DNA of 64,000 nt from Pleurocapsa sp. PCC 7319 (GTDB taxonomy: Bacteria; Cyanobacteriota; Cyanobacteriia; Cyanobacteriales; Xenococcaceae): contig NZ_KB235922.1 in the NCBI RefSeq assembly GCF_000332195.1, forward strand, positions 4,995,322-5,059,321. The letters are read 5' to 3'. The notes beneath the pieces were generated by a model. The model did not search any database. It was not told where the DNA came from and saw nothing but the letters and a program-made list of their open reading frames with translations. The translations under genes and the position numbers were made by a program. Positions 1-7,980 of the stretch are shown here, in pieces (the first letter of the stretch is position 1; each line of letters begins with the position of its first letter).

Positions 1-1
1 T

Positions 2-529
2 TCTAATCCAGGAACCATTACGGGAAGTATCGGGGTTATTCTGCGGGGCAACAATTTAGAACGTCTTTTGGATAAAGTAGGAGTCTCTTTTAAAGTAGTT
101 AAGTCTGGTCCCTATAAAGATATTTTGGCATTTGACCGGGAACTAACTCCAGAAGAAGAACTTATCCTACAACAGTTAATCGATGTAAGTTACGGTCAAT
201 TCGTCTCTACCGTTGCCAAAGGTCGTGGCTTAGAAGAAGAAACTGTTAGAACCTTTGCCGATGGTCGTGTATTTACGGGAGAACAAGCTTTAGAATTAGG
301 TCTGGTAGATCGCCTGGGTACGGAAGAAGATGCCCGTCGTTGGGCAGCAGAATTAGCGGGATTAGATCCTGACAAAGCTGAATACTTTAATATTGAAGAA
401 CCTAAACCATTTATAAATCGATTCATTCCTGGGAGAAGCCAAGCTAAAACTGGTATTGGTATGGTAATTGATTCTGTTCAATTTGATTTGGCTACCAGTG
501 GTTTGCCTTTATGGTTATATCGCCCTTAA
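2..529 (+). CDS. sppA: Signal peptide peptidase SppA, C-terminal part (gene enters from left edge)
   Basis: Membrane-bound serine/lysine protease of the S49 family that degrades signal peptides after secretion. The reading frame is open to the left edge, so the N-terminal half with the catalytic serine is outside the window. What remains begins with SNPGTITGSIGVI, the strand that follows the active-site serine in this family, and contains KSGPYKDI, which aligns with the segment carrying the catalytic lysine of Bacillus-type short SppA. GRVFTGEQALELGLVD is the standard S49 motif near the C-terminus. The end is family-typical, so the gene is probably intact outside the window. A chorismate mutase gene follows on the same strand after about 135 bases. 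Confidence 0.9.
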   Translation, partial: SNPGTITGSIGVILRGNNLERLLDKVGVSFKVVKSGPYKDILAFDRELTPEEELILQQLIDVSYGQFVSTVAKGRGLEEETVRTFADGRVFTGEQALELGLVDRLGTEEDARRWAAELAGLDPDKAEYFNIEEPKPFINRFIPGRSQAKTGIGMVIDSVQFDLATSGLPLWLYRP

Positions 530-664
530 ACAAGCTTTTATGAAACGAATCATCAATTATTAAATTCGTGAGATACACTTGGCGTAGTTTCGACCGATAA
601 AGTTATCTCTGCAATAATAATGTGGTGAGAAAGAATAAAGAACAAATTAGGGGAGAAAAAAATA

Positions 665-1144
665 GTGGAGTGGAAAGTACGAGGCATTAGAGGGGCAACG
701 ACTGTTGCTGAAAATACAGCGACTGCATTGGCAAAGGCAGTTAATGAACTCCTAGATGAGATTGAAGCCCATAATCAGTTCCAAGCTGACGATATAGTTT
801 GCGTATTTTTTACTACCACTGCCGATCTAGATGTTCTATTTCCGGCTGCTGTTGCCAGAAAACGCCCTGGTTGGAATCATGTTCCTCTAATTGATTTACA
901 ACAAATGCACGTCAAAGGAAGTTTAAAACGTTGCATTAGGATTCTAATTCAAGTCAACACTCCCCTAGCTCAGTCGGCAATGGTTCATCGTTATTTACGT
1001 CAAGCGCAAGCTTTACGCCCCGATTTAGATGTACTACCGCTAGCAATCAAAAATTCCGGGGGAAAACGTTCTCTCAGTGAAGCCTTTTCAGAAGGAAGAG
1101 AAACTTCAAAATTACACTCTCACAATCAACAATTAACAAATTAA
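665..1144 (+). CDS. aroH: Chorismate mutase, AroH type
   Basis: Converts chorismate to prephenate, the committed step towards phenylalanine and tyrosine; prephenate dehydratase lies elsewhere in this window (about 49.3 kb). The start is GTG preceded by AGGGGAGAAA. The N-terminus VRGIRGATTV and the later GSLKRCIRILI match the Bacillus subtilis AroH fold, a trimeric pseudo-alpha/beta barrel, including the active-site arginines of those two segments. The position that is Glu in the Bacillus motif QEMDV reads Gln here (LQQMHVKG); I believe this occurs in other cyanobacterial and actinobacterial members, but could not check. At 159 residues it is about 30 longer than the usual 127, the excess being a polar C-terminal tail. 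Confidence 0.9.
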   Translation: MEWKVRGIRGATTVAENTATALAKAVNELLDEIEAHNQFQADDIVCVFFTTTADLDVLFPAAVARKRPGWNHVPLIDLQQMHVKGSLKRCIRILIQVNTPLAQSAMVHRYLRQAQALRPDLDVLPLAIKNSGGKRSLSEAFSEGRETSKLHSHNQQLTN

Positions 1145-1151
1145 AATTGCA

Positions 1152-2081
1152 TTAAACTAATTCCATTCCTACATTGGTAGGATCAAAATCTGGGTCGAAA
1201 ATAGTTTGAGCATTATATAAGGCTCCTTTGAGATTCGCGCCTTGTAACTTAGCTTTGCTCAAGTCTGCACCCTGAAAACTGACATTGACAAAATAACCGT
1301 CCCTGAGATCGGCTTCTTTAAGGCTAGCCGCTTTAAAATTAGAACCTTCTAGATGGGCATCAGTTAAATTAACGCGATTCAAACAAGCAGATTCAAAATC
1401 AACTTCTTTTAAAAGTGCTTTTTCTAAATTGGCATTACTTAGATTAGCGTCTTTAAAAGATGAGTTATTTAAATTCGCTTGTTTTAGTTCAGCCCCAGTT
1501 AAATTGGAACTATCTAAATTAACTGCTTTGAGAGTGACGTGATTAAGTTGAATTTTTTTTAGCTGCGATCGCTGAAAATTAGTTTCTCCACGAATATAGT
1601 TTTTTAGAAGTTCATAAGGAGTAGCAAAAGAAGATTTTCTGGAAGATCTTTTGCGCTGAGCACCAATCATTAAATTCTTAATAAAAAAGTCGACAGTTTG
1701 TTGACTAATTAAACCCATCTGAACTGCTACTTGATGAAAGCGAACTTTTTCCATTCTTTTACTTTTTTCAAGAAGAATTGCTGATATTTGATCTTCATCT
1801 AAAAGTGCAGACTCACGAAAATAGTAAACTAGAGGCTTTTTCTGTGGCTGCTCAACAAGTTCACCCCATCTCTCTACAAAAAAATCAGCAGTTTCTTGCT
1901 TAATCCAACCTCTTAAAGCTAAAATCTCGCCAATTCGCATCTCTGAGTTTCTTAGCTGATCTCTTAAAGCAACTTCAATTTGTTGTGCGGAAATTAGACC
2001 CGCATCACTTAAAATCACACCTAGCTGTTTGTGTTGACCAGACTTAGTTGATAAAGAATTATGAGAGGTGGAAGTATTCAC
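1152..2081 (-). CDS. Pentapeptide-repeat protein with helical N-terminal domain
   Basis: Function unknown. The N-terminal 150 residues contain repeated patterns such as LGVILSDAGLISAQQIEVAL and MGLISQQTVDFF, which resemble the small helical domain found at the N-terminus of type II secretion ATPases (MshEN-like). From about residue 170 to 290 the protein is a run of A(D/N)LxX pentapeptides (ANLNNSSFKDANLSNANLEKA in part), which fold as a right-handed quadrilateral beta-helix. No signal peptide or membrane segment is visible, so it is probably cytosolic. Cyanobacteria encode many such proteins, mostly without known roles. It converges with aroH, leaving only 7 bases between the stops, and is divergent from pepA. 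Confidence 0.8.
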   Translation of the reverse strand: MNTSTSHNSLSTKSGQHKQLGVILSDAGLISAQQIEVALRDQLRNSEMRIGEILALRGWIKQETADFFVERWGELVEQPQKKPLVYYFRESALLDEDQISAILLEKSKRMEKVRFHQVAVQMGLISQQTVDFFIKNLMIGAQRKRSSRKSSFATPYELLKNYIRGETNFQRSQLKKIQLNHVTLKAVNLDSSNLTGAELKQANLNNSSFKDANLSNANLEKALLKEVDFESACLNRVNLTDAHLEGSNFKAASLKEADLRDGYFVNVSFQGADLSKAKLQGANLKGALYNAQTIFDPDFDPTNVGMELV

Positions 2082-2419
2082 AATTTTCTAAAAAATATCT
2101 AATAATATAGGCTGAATTTTCTTGCATACTATTATGACATTAGAACAGATAATTGGTAGCTTTATAACATTTAGGTTAACATTCGATCTTAAGTTCTTAC
2201 TAAAGGTAAGCACAACAGTATAAACACTTTAATTAATAGTATTTTTAGTGGTTAATAAATTAAGTGATTTTCGGTGGAAAATATTTTTAACTATTAATTT
2301 AATTGTTTGGATAAAAAGCCTTTAGCTTATTTGCTTCTTACGAAGTGTTTAAGCTTTAAGCTAAGAGCTTGATAAACTGAAACTATAGTTACTTCACACA
2401 AAGGATTAAGTAAGAAAGG
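2082..2419. other. Divergent intergenic region between pentapeptide protein and pepA
   Basis: AT-rich spacer of 338 bases that must hold the promoters of both divergent genes. No protein or RNA gene is visible. Near its right end is a small cluster of AAGCT/AGCTT words (TTTAAGCTTTAAGCTAAGAG), which can fold on itself and resembles the AGCT-rich stretch near 42.29 kb. Confidence 0.5.
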
Positions 2420-3892
2420 ATGCAAATTAAAGCGACCGATACACCATTATTAGATTGGACTGGCGACTTACTAGCAGTTGGTATCTTGGAAGGTGAAACT
2501 GAGCTATCGGGAGACTTAGCGCAATTAGATGAGAAATTATCAGGTACAATCTCTGAATTAATCGCCGACGAGAAATTTGAAGGAAAATCTGCTACTACTG
2601 CTATCAGTCGTGTTGGAGGCAAAAATCCGATCCGTAAAATTGCCTTGGTAGGATTAGGTAAATCTGAAGATTTAAAACTAGATAGTTGGCGCGCTGCTAC
2701 GGCAGCGATCGCTCGTATGGCAAAAAAGTCAAAAACTTTGGGAATTAGTTTACCCTTAGGTTCTGAATCACCAGAGTCATTAGCCCAGGTAATTACAGAA
2801 GCGATGATTTTAGCTTTGCATCAAGATAATCGTTTTAAATCTGAACCAGAAGATAAAGAGCTTAAACTGGAAACTGTTGATTTAATTGGCTTAGCAGGAC
2901 AAGATAAAGCAATTGCTAATGCTTCAATCGTTGCTGATGGTGTAATTTTAGCCAGGGAGTTAGTCAATGCTCCAGCTAACGAACTTACTCCCATAACTAT
3001 GGCAGAAACAGCTCAACAATTAGCCTCAGACTACAACTTGGAAATCAAAATACTCGAACAATCAGATTGCGAACAGTTCGAGCAAGGCATGGGAGCATAT
3101 TTAGGTGTAGGACAAGCTTCTGATATTCCTCCTAAATTTATCCATCTGACCTATAAACCCGCTGGTACAGCCAAACGTAAAGTAGCAATTGTCGGGAAAA
3201 GCCTCACTTTTGATTCTGGTGGTCTAAACCTCAAACCCAGTGGTAGCGGAATCGAAACTATGAAAATGGATATGGGAGGCGGTGCGGCCACTCTCGGCGC
3301 TGCTAAGGCGATCGCTCAACTAAAACCAGATGTGGAGGTTCACTTTATCTGTGCCGCTACCGAAAACATGATTAGCGGGCGAGCAATGCACCCAGGAGAT
3401 ATTCTCAAAGCTGCTAATGGTAAAACTATCGAAGTCAATAATACCGATGCTGAGGGAAGACTTACTCTGGCTGATGCCTTGATATATGCTGAAAAATTAG
3501 AAGTAGATGCGATCGTCGATTTGGCAACTTTGACAGGTGCTTGTATTGTGGCATTGGGCAATGATATTGCTGGATTATGGAGTACTGACAATGCTCTGGC
3601 TGAAGAAATGAAAACTGCTGCCGAATTAGCGGGAGAAAAATTCTGGCAATTACCTATGGAAGAGAAATATTTTGAAGGTTTGAAGTCCGAGATTGCTGAC
3701 ATGAAAAATACTGGACCTCGTGCAGGAGGATCAATTACGGCAGCTCTATTTCTCAAACAATTTATCAAAGACACTCCGTGGATGCACTTAGATGTAGCAG
3801 GTCCGGTTTGGGCTGATTCCCCCAGCGGAGTGAATAATAAAGGTGCAACAGGGTTTCCAGTCAGGACTTTAGTTAACTGGGTAGAAGGCTAA
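2420..3892 (+). CDS. pepA: Leucyl aminopeptidase (M17)
   Basis: Cytosolic dizinc (or manganese) aminopeptidase that releases N-terminal residues during peptide turnover. At 490 residues it has normal family length. The M17 catalytic domain shows [15 protein letters not shown] around residue 258, with the metal-binding Lys and Asp, [10 protein letters not shown] shortly after, and the signature NTDAEGRL at about residue 340, which supplies further metal ligands and the catalytic arginine. The N-terminal 170 residues form the regulatory/hexamerisation domain. It is transcribed away from the pentapeptide gene and appears monocistronic, with a spacer of about 240 bases before the porin gene. Confidence 0.95.
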   Translation: MQIKATDTPLLDWTGDLLAVGILEGETELSGDLAQLDEKLSGTISELIADEKFEGKSATTAISRVGGKNPIRKIALVGLGKSEDLKLDSWRAATAAIARMAKKSKTLGISLPLGSESPESLAQVITEAMILALHQDNRFKSEPEDKELKLETVDLIGLAGQDKAIANASIVADGVILARELVNAPANELTPITMAETAQQLASDYNLEIKILEQSDCEQFEQGMGAYLGVGQASDIPPKFIHLTYKPAGTAKRKVAIVGKSLTFDSGGLNLKPSGSGIETMKMDMGGGAATLGAAKAIAQLKPDVEVHFICAATENMISGRAMHPGDILKAANGKTIEVNNTDAEGRLTLADALIYAEKLEVDAIVDLATLTGACIVALGNDIAGLWSTDNALAEEMKTAAELAGEKFWQLPMEEKYFEGLKSEIADMKNTGPRAGGSITAALFLKQFIKDTPWMHLDVAGPVWADSPSGVNNKGATGFPVRTLVNWVEG

Positions 3893-3986
3893 ATTTGGGA
3901 GCGTTTGTCTGAACTGAATCTTATCTTGAAACATAACTTGAACTGCCGATTGACAACAAAAACGCGTACCAGGATAATATCTAAAA

Positions 3987-4004
3987 ATGTATCTATGGAT
4001 ACAT
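3987..4004. promoter_or_regulatory. 18-bp operator-like dyad upstream of the porin gene
   Basis: ATGTATC-TATG-GATACAT is a perfect 7+7 dyad with a 4-base spacer, about 130 bases before the porin start. Such symmetry suits a dimeric regulator, but the sequence does not match the Fur consensus closely and no regulator can be named. A weak RNA hairpin is the alternative. Confidence 0.3.
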
Positions 4005-4133
4005 AAAATTCAAGATATAATTGATACTTTTGACTTTGTGTTTCTAACGTATTTGATTTAATTATCTAATACTAAAGCGAAATACCAAAGCGATCGCAAA
4101 AGTAAGCGATTAAATTTTTAAGGTGTGAGGAAA

Positions 4134-5771
4134 ATGCATAAATTAATACGCAATTTATTGTTGGTTTCACCAGCAGTAGCTGGTTTAGTATTTGGAGTTC
4201 AATTATCAGCCTCTGCTCAGTTAGTTGCAGAAGCAGAAGCAGGCAATAGTCAGATATTAGACAAAATTAACAACTACAGCCAAGAAGGACGTTCCAAATC
4301 CCGCAATCAGGTAACTAACGTCAACCAACTACGAGACGTTTCACCTACTGACTGGGCTTATGAAGCATTACGCAGCTTAGTGGATCGTTATGGCTGTATT
4401 GCTGGTTTCCCCAATCAAACATATCGTGGTAGCCAAGCTTTAACTCGTTACGAATTTGCAGCCGGTTTAAATTCTTGTTTAAACCAGATTGAGCGTCTAA
4501 TCGCTTCTTCTGAAGCAGTATCTGCTGAAGATCTAGAAACCATTAACCGCTTGACTCAAGAGTTTGAAGCTGAATTAGCCACTTTGGGTGGACGCGTTGA
4601 TGAGTTAGAAAGTCGCACAGCAATCCTAGAAGATAATCAGTTCTCTACTACTACCAAGTTAGAAGCGGAAGCTGTCTTTGGTATCAGTAGTGAGTTTAAC
4701 AATACTGATTTTAATGAGGTAGTATTCCAAGATCGAGTACGTCTAGCTTTCGTTTCTAGTTTCACTGGGGAAGATGCTCTATACACCCGTTTAGATGCTT
4801 CCAATGCTATCTTTAATACCGAAGATGACGACGGTAATTTTACTGGGTTTCAGACGACTAATGCAAATGAAGTAGGTGTTCCCCTGGAAACTGGGGCGTT
4901 AACCTACCAAACTGCTCCCAACGATAACAACTTGGAAATTGGCTGGTTAGCTTACTATTTCCCTCTTGGCGATAAAATCGACGTCTATCTGCCCGCAGCC
5001 TTTCCACTATGGCAAGATTTTGTACCTACTCTAAGTCCTTATTTAGACTCCTTCACTGGTGCAACTGGTTCTCTTTCCAGCTTTGCTGAATCTAGCCCTA
5101 TCTATAAAATTGGTCTGGCTTCTGGTGGTGGTGTTGGTCTTAACTTTAGTCCCTTAGAGTTTGTTACCGTAAGTGCTGGTTTCTTTGGTGGTGATTCCTT
5201 TAACCCCGTTGAAAATGAAGATGGTGGATTATTTAATGAAGAATTTTCTGTTTTAGGTCAGGTTACAGTAAGCTTATTGGATGATAGGTTACAGGTCGCT
5301 GGCACCTATGTTCGTGGTCAATTTGGTGCTGACGATAACACGATTTATGACTTAGGTGTTGGTACAGCCGATGCTAGACAGCCTTTTGGCGATGATATTA
5401 AAGTAGAGAGCAACTCTTTCGGAGTAGAAGCAGCTTTTCAACTGAATGATAGATTTGCTCTTAATGCTTTTGGTATGTATACCGATGCTCAGGAAGATGA
5501 CGGTGATGGAGAAGCAGATATTTGGTCTTACGGAGCTGGATTGTCACTACCTGATTTTGGTAAAGAAGGTAATTTGGCAGCGATTTTTGCTGGTGTTGAA
5601 CCTTATGCCGACGATCAAAGCAATCCAATTCACCTAGAAGGTTTGTATAAGTATCAATTTAATGACAATGTATCTATTACTCCTGGGGTGATTTACATAA
5701 TTAATCCTAACGGTAACGACGATGATGATGACGCTTTGCTTGGTGTTCTTAGAACTACATTTACCTTCTAA
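4134..5771 (+). CDS. SLH-domain outer-membrane porin (iron-uptake porin / OprB family)
   Basis: Outer-membrane beta-barrel channel anchored to peptidoglycan, the major cyanobacterial porin type (SomA/SomB-like, often annotated as iron uptake porin). I chose the ATG that follows GTGAGGA; a GTG three codons upstream has no ribosome site. The N-terminus is a Sec signal peptide (LIRNLLLVSPAVAGLVFG ... SASA). A single SLH domain follows at about residues 65-110 (VSPTDWAYEALRSLV, GCIAGFP, ALTRYEFAAGLN), then a short coiled coil (about 130-165), then the carbohydrate-selective OprB-type barrel, ending in TTFTF with the terminal aromatic residue typical for barrel insertion. A strong terminator follows. 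Confidence 0.9.
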   Translation: MHKLIRNLLLVSPAVAGLVFGVQLSASAQLVAEAEAGNSQILDKINNYSQEGRSKSRNQVTNVNQLRDVSPTDWAYEALRSLVDRYGCIAGFPNQTYRGSQALTRYEFAAGLNSCLNQIERLIASSEAVSAEDLETINRLTQEFEAELATLGGRVDELESRTAILEDNQFSTTTKLEAEAVFGISSEFNNTDFNEVVFQDRVRLAFVSSFTGEDALYTRLDASNAIFNTEDDDGNFTGFQTTNANEVGVPLETGALTYQTAPNDNNLEIGWLAYYFPLGDKIDVYLPAAFPLWQDFVPTLSPYLDSFTGATGSLSSFAESSPIYKIGLASGGGVGLNFSPLEFVTVSAGFFGGDSFNPVENEDGGLFNEEFSVLGQVTVSLLDDRLQVAGTYVRGQFGADDNTIYDLGVGTADARQPFGDDIKVESNSFGVEAAFQLNDRFALNAFGMYTDAQEDDGDGEADIWSYGAGLSLPDFGKEGNLAAIFAGVEPYADDQSNPIHLEGLYKYQFNDNVSITPGVIYIINPNGNDDDDDALLGVLRTTFTF

Positions 5772-5816
5772 AAGGAAGTATATGACTAGTTTCTGAATAA
5801 CTTATACTAAATTTTT

Positions 5817-5843
5817 AAAACCACAGTTGAAAGCTGTGGTTTT
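5817..5843 (+). terminator. Rho-independent terminator after the porin gene
   Basis: AAAACCACAG and CTGTGGTTTT form a perfect 10-bp stem around the 7-base loop TTGAAAG, followed by GTTATTTT. It lies about 45 bases after the porin stop. Confidence 0.8.
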
Positions 5844-5852
5844 GTTATTTTA

Positions 5853-6011
5853 GAAAATCCTGCTAATAAAACTCAAGATATCATTGCCGCTGCTAATTAT
5901 TTCACTACACGTCCCGAAGTAGAGGTCAATAAAATTGCTGGTTTGGGTATCTGTGCCAGTGCGGGATATATGGCAGATGCAGCAGTCCAAAGTGAAAATA
6001 TTCACGCGATT
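5853..6011 (+). pseudogene. Fragment of a YcjY-like alpha/beta hydrolase
   Basis: An open stretch without a plausible start reads ENPANKTQDIIAAANYF, then TTRPEVEVNKIAGLGICASA and GYMADAAVQSENIHA. This matches the central part of the YcjY/dienelactone-hydrolase-like family, where ENPxxKxxDIxxAxxFL precedes the nucleophile elbow GxCxSxGY. About 50 residues of a roughly 300-residue enzyme remain; both the N-terminal half and the acid/histidine part are absent. The fragment is sandwiched between the porin terminator and a second hairpin, and the frame continues meaninglessly to a stop at 6137. It is a gene relic, not a working enzyme. Confidence 0.65.
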
Positions 6012-6023
6012 CGCCAAAAAGCC

Positions 6024-6054
6024 CAAAAGACCAACTCATTAAATTGGTCTTTTG
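6024..6054. terminator. Hairpin, probable (bidirectional) terminator
   Basis: CAAAAGACCAA and TTGGTCTTTTG form a perfect 11-bp stem with a 9-base loop. Its A-rich and T-rich flanks would let it work on either strand; on the minus strand it lies just downstream of the stop of the membrane-protein gene that follows. Confidence 0.65.
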
Positions 6055-6087
6055 CAAAACAGATAACTGTAAAATGCTCGAGGGTAT

Positions 6088-6792
6088 TTAATAAGAGCAA
6101 GATTCAGTTTGACGAATTAAATATTGCTGACGGTTAAATTCTTTTTGTTCTTCACTCAAAACTGAATAATTATCAATTGGAGGACGCATATCCCACTGAG
6201 TTTCAGCAAATACCAGTAGGTTAATCGTCATAATTAAACCTGTAGCTAAAAATTGCCAACCGATGCAAAAGGGCAAAACAAAGATTCCTACAACATGAAA
6301 CAATCCGGCGATGATAAACGCACGCGATCGCAGTCCCAATCCCGTGCAGATGTAACCTACTGCACTCAAACCTAACCATAATGGACAAAGGTTCATTAAA
6401 ACTGTCCCCCAGCCACACAAGATTCCTAAGTCAGTGATCAAAACACCACCTACCATTAGAACAATCCAGCTATACAAAACCCAGCGGAGTCGCTCTACAG
6501 TAACCCAGAAATGGGTTAGAAATGACATAACTCCAGTAGCAACTACCGTCAATACAGACCAAAAAGTAGCTTGAGTAATCCAGTCTATTGGCGCAAATTG
6601 AGCTGTAAAAAAGATGAGAGCTGTAACCAATCCCCAAAGGACAAAAACCTGATCGATTCTTGTATACAGGCTGTTAAAAAGAGTTCTATTGCTGATTTGC
6701 AGCTTAAGCTGTAGAAGTCCTTGGCGATCTTGAAAATCTAGTGCTTGTTGCTTGCGACGAATAATTGGCTGGGGGGAGTTGAACAAAACCAT
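6088..6792 (-). CDS. Conserved cyanobacterial membrane protein, function unknown
   Basis: A 234-residue protein with a basic N-terminus (about 45 residues, soluble) followed by about six hydrophobic segments: VFVLWGLVTALIFFTA, FWSVLTVVATGVMSFL, VLYSWIVLMVGGVLI, a Cys/Trp-rich segment, AFIIAGLFHVVGIFVLP and FLATGLIMTINLLVF. It ends with a polar tail. No catalytic motif is recognisable. I have the impression of similar uncharacterised proteins in other cyanobacteria but cannot name a family. It has its own promoter region to the right and probably ends at the hairpin near 6.04 kb. Confidence 0.7.
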   Translation of the reverse strand: MVLFNSPQPIIRRKQQALDFQDRQGLLQLKLQISNRTLFNSLYTRIDQVFVLWGLVTALIFFTAQFAPIDWITQATFWSVLTVVATGVMSFLTHFWVTVERLRWVLYSWIVLMVGGVLITDLGILCGWGTVLMNLCPLWLGLSAVGYICTGLGLRSRAFIIAGLFHVVGIFVLPFCIGWQFLATGLIMTINLLVFAETQWDMRPPIDNYSVLSEEQKEFNRQQYLIRQTESCSY

Positions 6793-6952
6793 TCAATTAT
6801 GTAGTTTTTATTAAAATTAATTTAGTAATCTCAGTTGTCTTAACTTTTCTTTACAATTATACACATATATTGTTAATAACTCAAAAATTTTTCTAAATTA
6901 TTATGGCAAGCTAGTTCCGCTACGCAGAAGTAAGAAGTATGAATTTAAGGGC

Positions 6953-6987
6953 AATAGGGAATAGGGAATAGGGAATAGGGAATAGGG
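6953..6987. repeat. Heptanucleotide tandem repeat (AATAGGG)5
   Basis: Five perfect copies of AATAGGG, followed by a decayed AACAG. This is a short tandemly repeated repetitive (STRR) sequence of the kind known from cyanobacterial spacers. It sits about 20 bases beyond the stop of the minus-strand membrane protein on its right. Confidence 0.95.
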
Positions 6988-7006
6988 AACAGCCTCGGGA
7001 AGAAAT

Positions 7007-7543
7007 TTAAGAAGCTAAATGAGTTGCAGTCCAAATTGTCCAACCATCAACGAGCCATAAAACCATAGTGCAGGCAAATAAAATTAGATACATCCAAGGT
7101 TGTGCTAGCGGTCGGACATCAGCAGTATCAATACCTGTTTTCTTGGCAACAAGATTAACCATTTTGTTAAATCCAGCTACCCTCATTGGCAGCAAATAAG
7201 CTTTTTCCTCTGTGGGAGAAGTAAAATAATAAACTAAACCTCCTTGTCCTGTGGTGCGCATCTTGAGTTGGTCGATTTCCTGCCAAGACAAAGACCAACC
7301 CTTACGGAAAAACTTGGGAACCCAGTTGGGGTAAGTTACTTGTATTTTGTCATCGTCTAAGATTACTCTTTCACTGAGAGCAGCATATACAGCGATCGCC
7401 CCTAAAACAATGCCCAACCATAATACTGAAGATGGTATTGGTGCATTAGTAAACTCAGCTAAAAAAGGTAAAGGAACTGTTAGAGCAATATAAAGACACA
7501 AAAGAGTAATACGGATAATAGGTGAAATTTTAAAAATATTCAT
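7007..7543 (-). CDS. Conserved hypothetical membrane protein
   Basis: A 178-residue protein with two N-terminal hydrophobic segments (ITLLCLYIALTVPLPFL and SVLWLGIVLGAIAVYAAL), a central soluble domain of about 80 residues (VILDDDKIQVTYPNW ... WSLSWQEIDQLKMR ... EKAYLLPMRVAGF), and a C-terminal membrane segment (MYLILFACTMVLWLVDGW). The central part resembles bacterial PH-like domains, in which a WxLxWxEI motif precedes a beta-hairpin; this is only a resemblance. It is probably co-transcribed with the ferredoxin gene upstream, which ends 15 bases before its start, the gap being filled by a heptamer repeat. Confidence 0.65.
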   Translation of the reverse strand: MNIFKISPIIRITLLCLYIALTVPLPFLAEFTNAPIPSSVLWLGIVLGAIAVYAALSERVILDDDKIQVTYPNWVPKFFRKGWSLSWQEIDQLKMRTTGQGGLVYYFTSPTEEKAYLLPMRVAGFNKMVNLVAKKTGIDTADVRPLAQPWMYLILFACTMVLWLVDGWTIWTATHLAS

Positions 7544-7548
7544 TTTTA

Positions 7549-7576
7549 TGATTACTGATTACTGATTACTGATTAC
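7549..7576. repeat. Heptanucleotide tandem repeat (TGATTAC)4
   Basis: Four perfect TGATTAC copies. They overlap the 3' end of the minus-strand ferredoxin gene and supply its last codons (read on the minus strand as ...TTAGTAATCAGTAATCAGTAA), including the stop. The same heptamer recurs near 15.93 kb and 16.39 kb. Confidence 0.95.
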
Positions 7577-7895
7577 TAAATTGCCTTGTCCCCAAAAGCC
7601 GTCATATTTAGGTACCTGAATATTTCCTGAAACTGTCGTTTGACAGGCTAAACGACGGTTTTGCTCTGGAGAATGAGGGGGAAGCGATCGCCGAGTTTTG
7701 TCTTTCCAGTTAGGGGAAGAAACTTCACCGACTATTTCTACGGCACAAGTACCACAACTACCGATGCCTCTACAGTTGATAATTCTTGACTTACCGTTAT
7801 AGAGGTTGATTTTATGTTTCAATAAAACTCTGCGTACGTAAATTAGCATTATAGTCACAGGTAAAAGTTTTTCCCTGTACAGTTACGGTGGGCAT
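7559..7895 (-). pseudogene. 2Fe-2S ferredoxin split by a 4-bp duplication (frameshift)
   Basis: Small plant-type 2Fe-2S electron carrier. The cluster ligands are all present in CRGIGSCGTC and RRLACQ, and the family end KYDGFWGQG is intact. The normal N-terminus, MPTVTVQGKTFTCDYNANLR, starts at an ATG at 7895 but runs out of frame after that point and stops at 7812; the rest (RVLLKHKINLYNGKS onward) continues one frame over. At the join the minus strand reads TTTACGTACGCAG: removing one TACG copy restores AAT-TTA-CGC-AGA-GTT (NLRRVLL) and a full-length protein of about 110 residues. A downstream GTG (7858) or ATG (7849) would give a protein without the first beta strand. It is either a recent inactivating duplication or a sequencing error. 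The last residues (NLVISNQ) come from a heptamer repeat. Confidence 0.75.
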
Positions 7896-7980
7896 AAGCA
7901 ATTTCTACTCTGGGCAAAAAAATATTTATCTCTGAGTAACTTAACATTTGTTAACTTTGATTGGAGTAAAATTTGACTTC

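Noticed and set aside
5943-6137. 64-codon frame as an independent small gene
   Set aside because: Its first part is the hydrolase fragment and its remainder is translated hairpin and antisense sequence.
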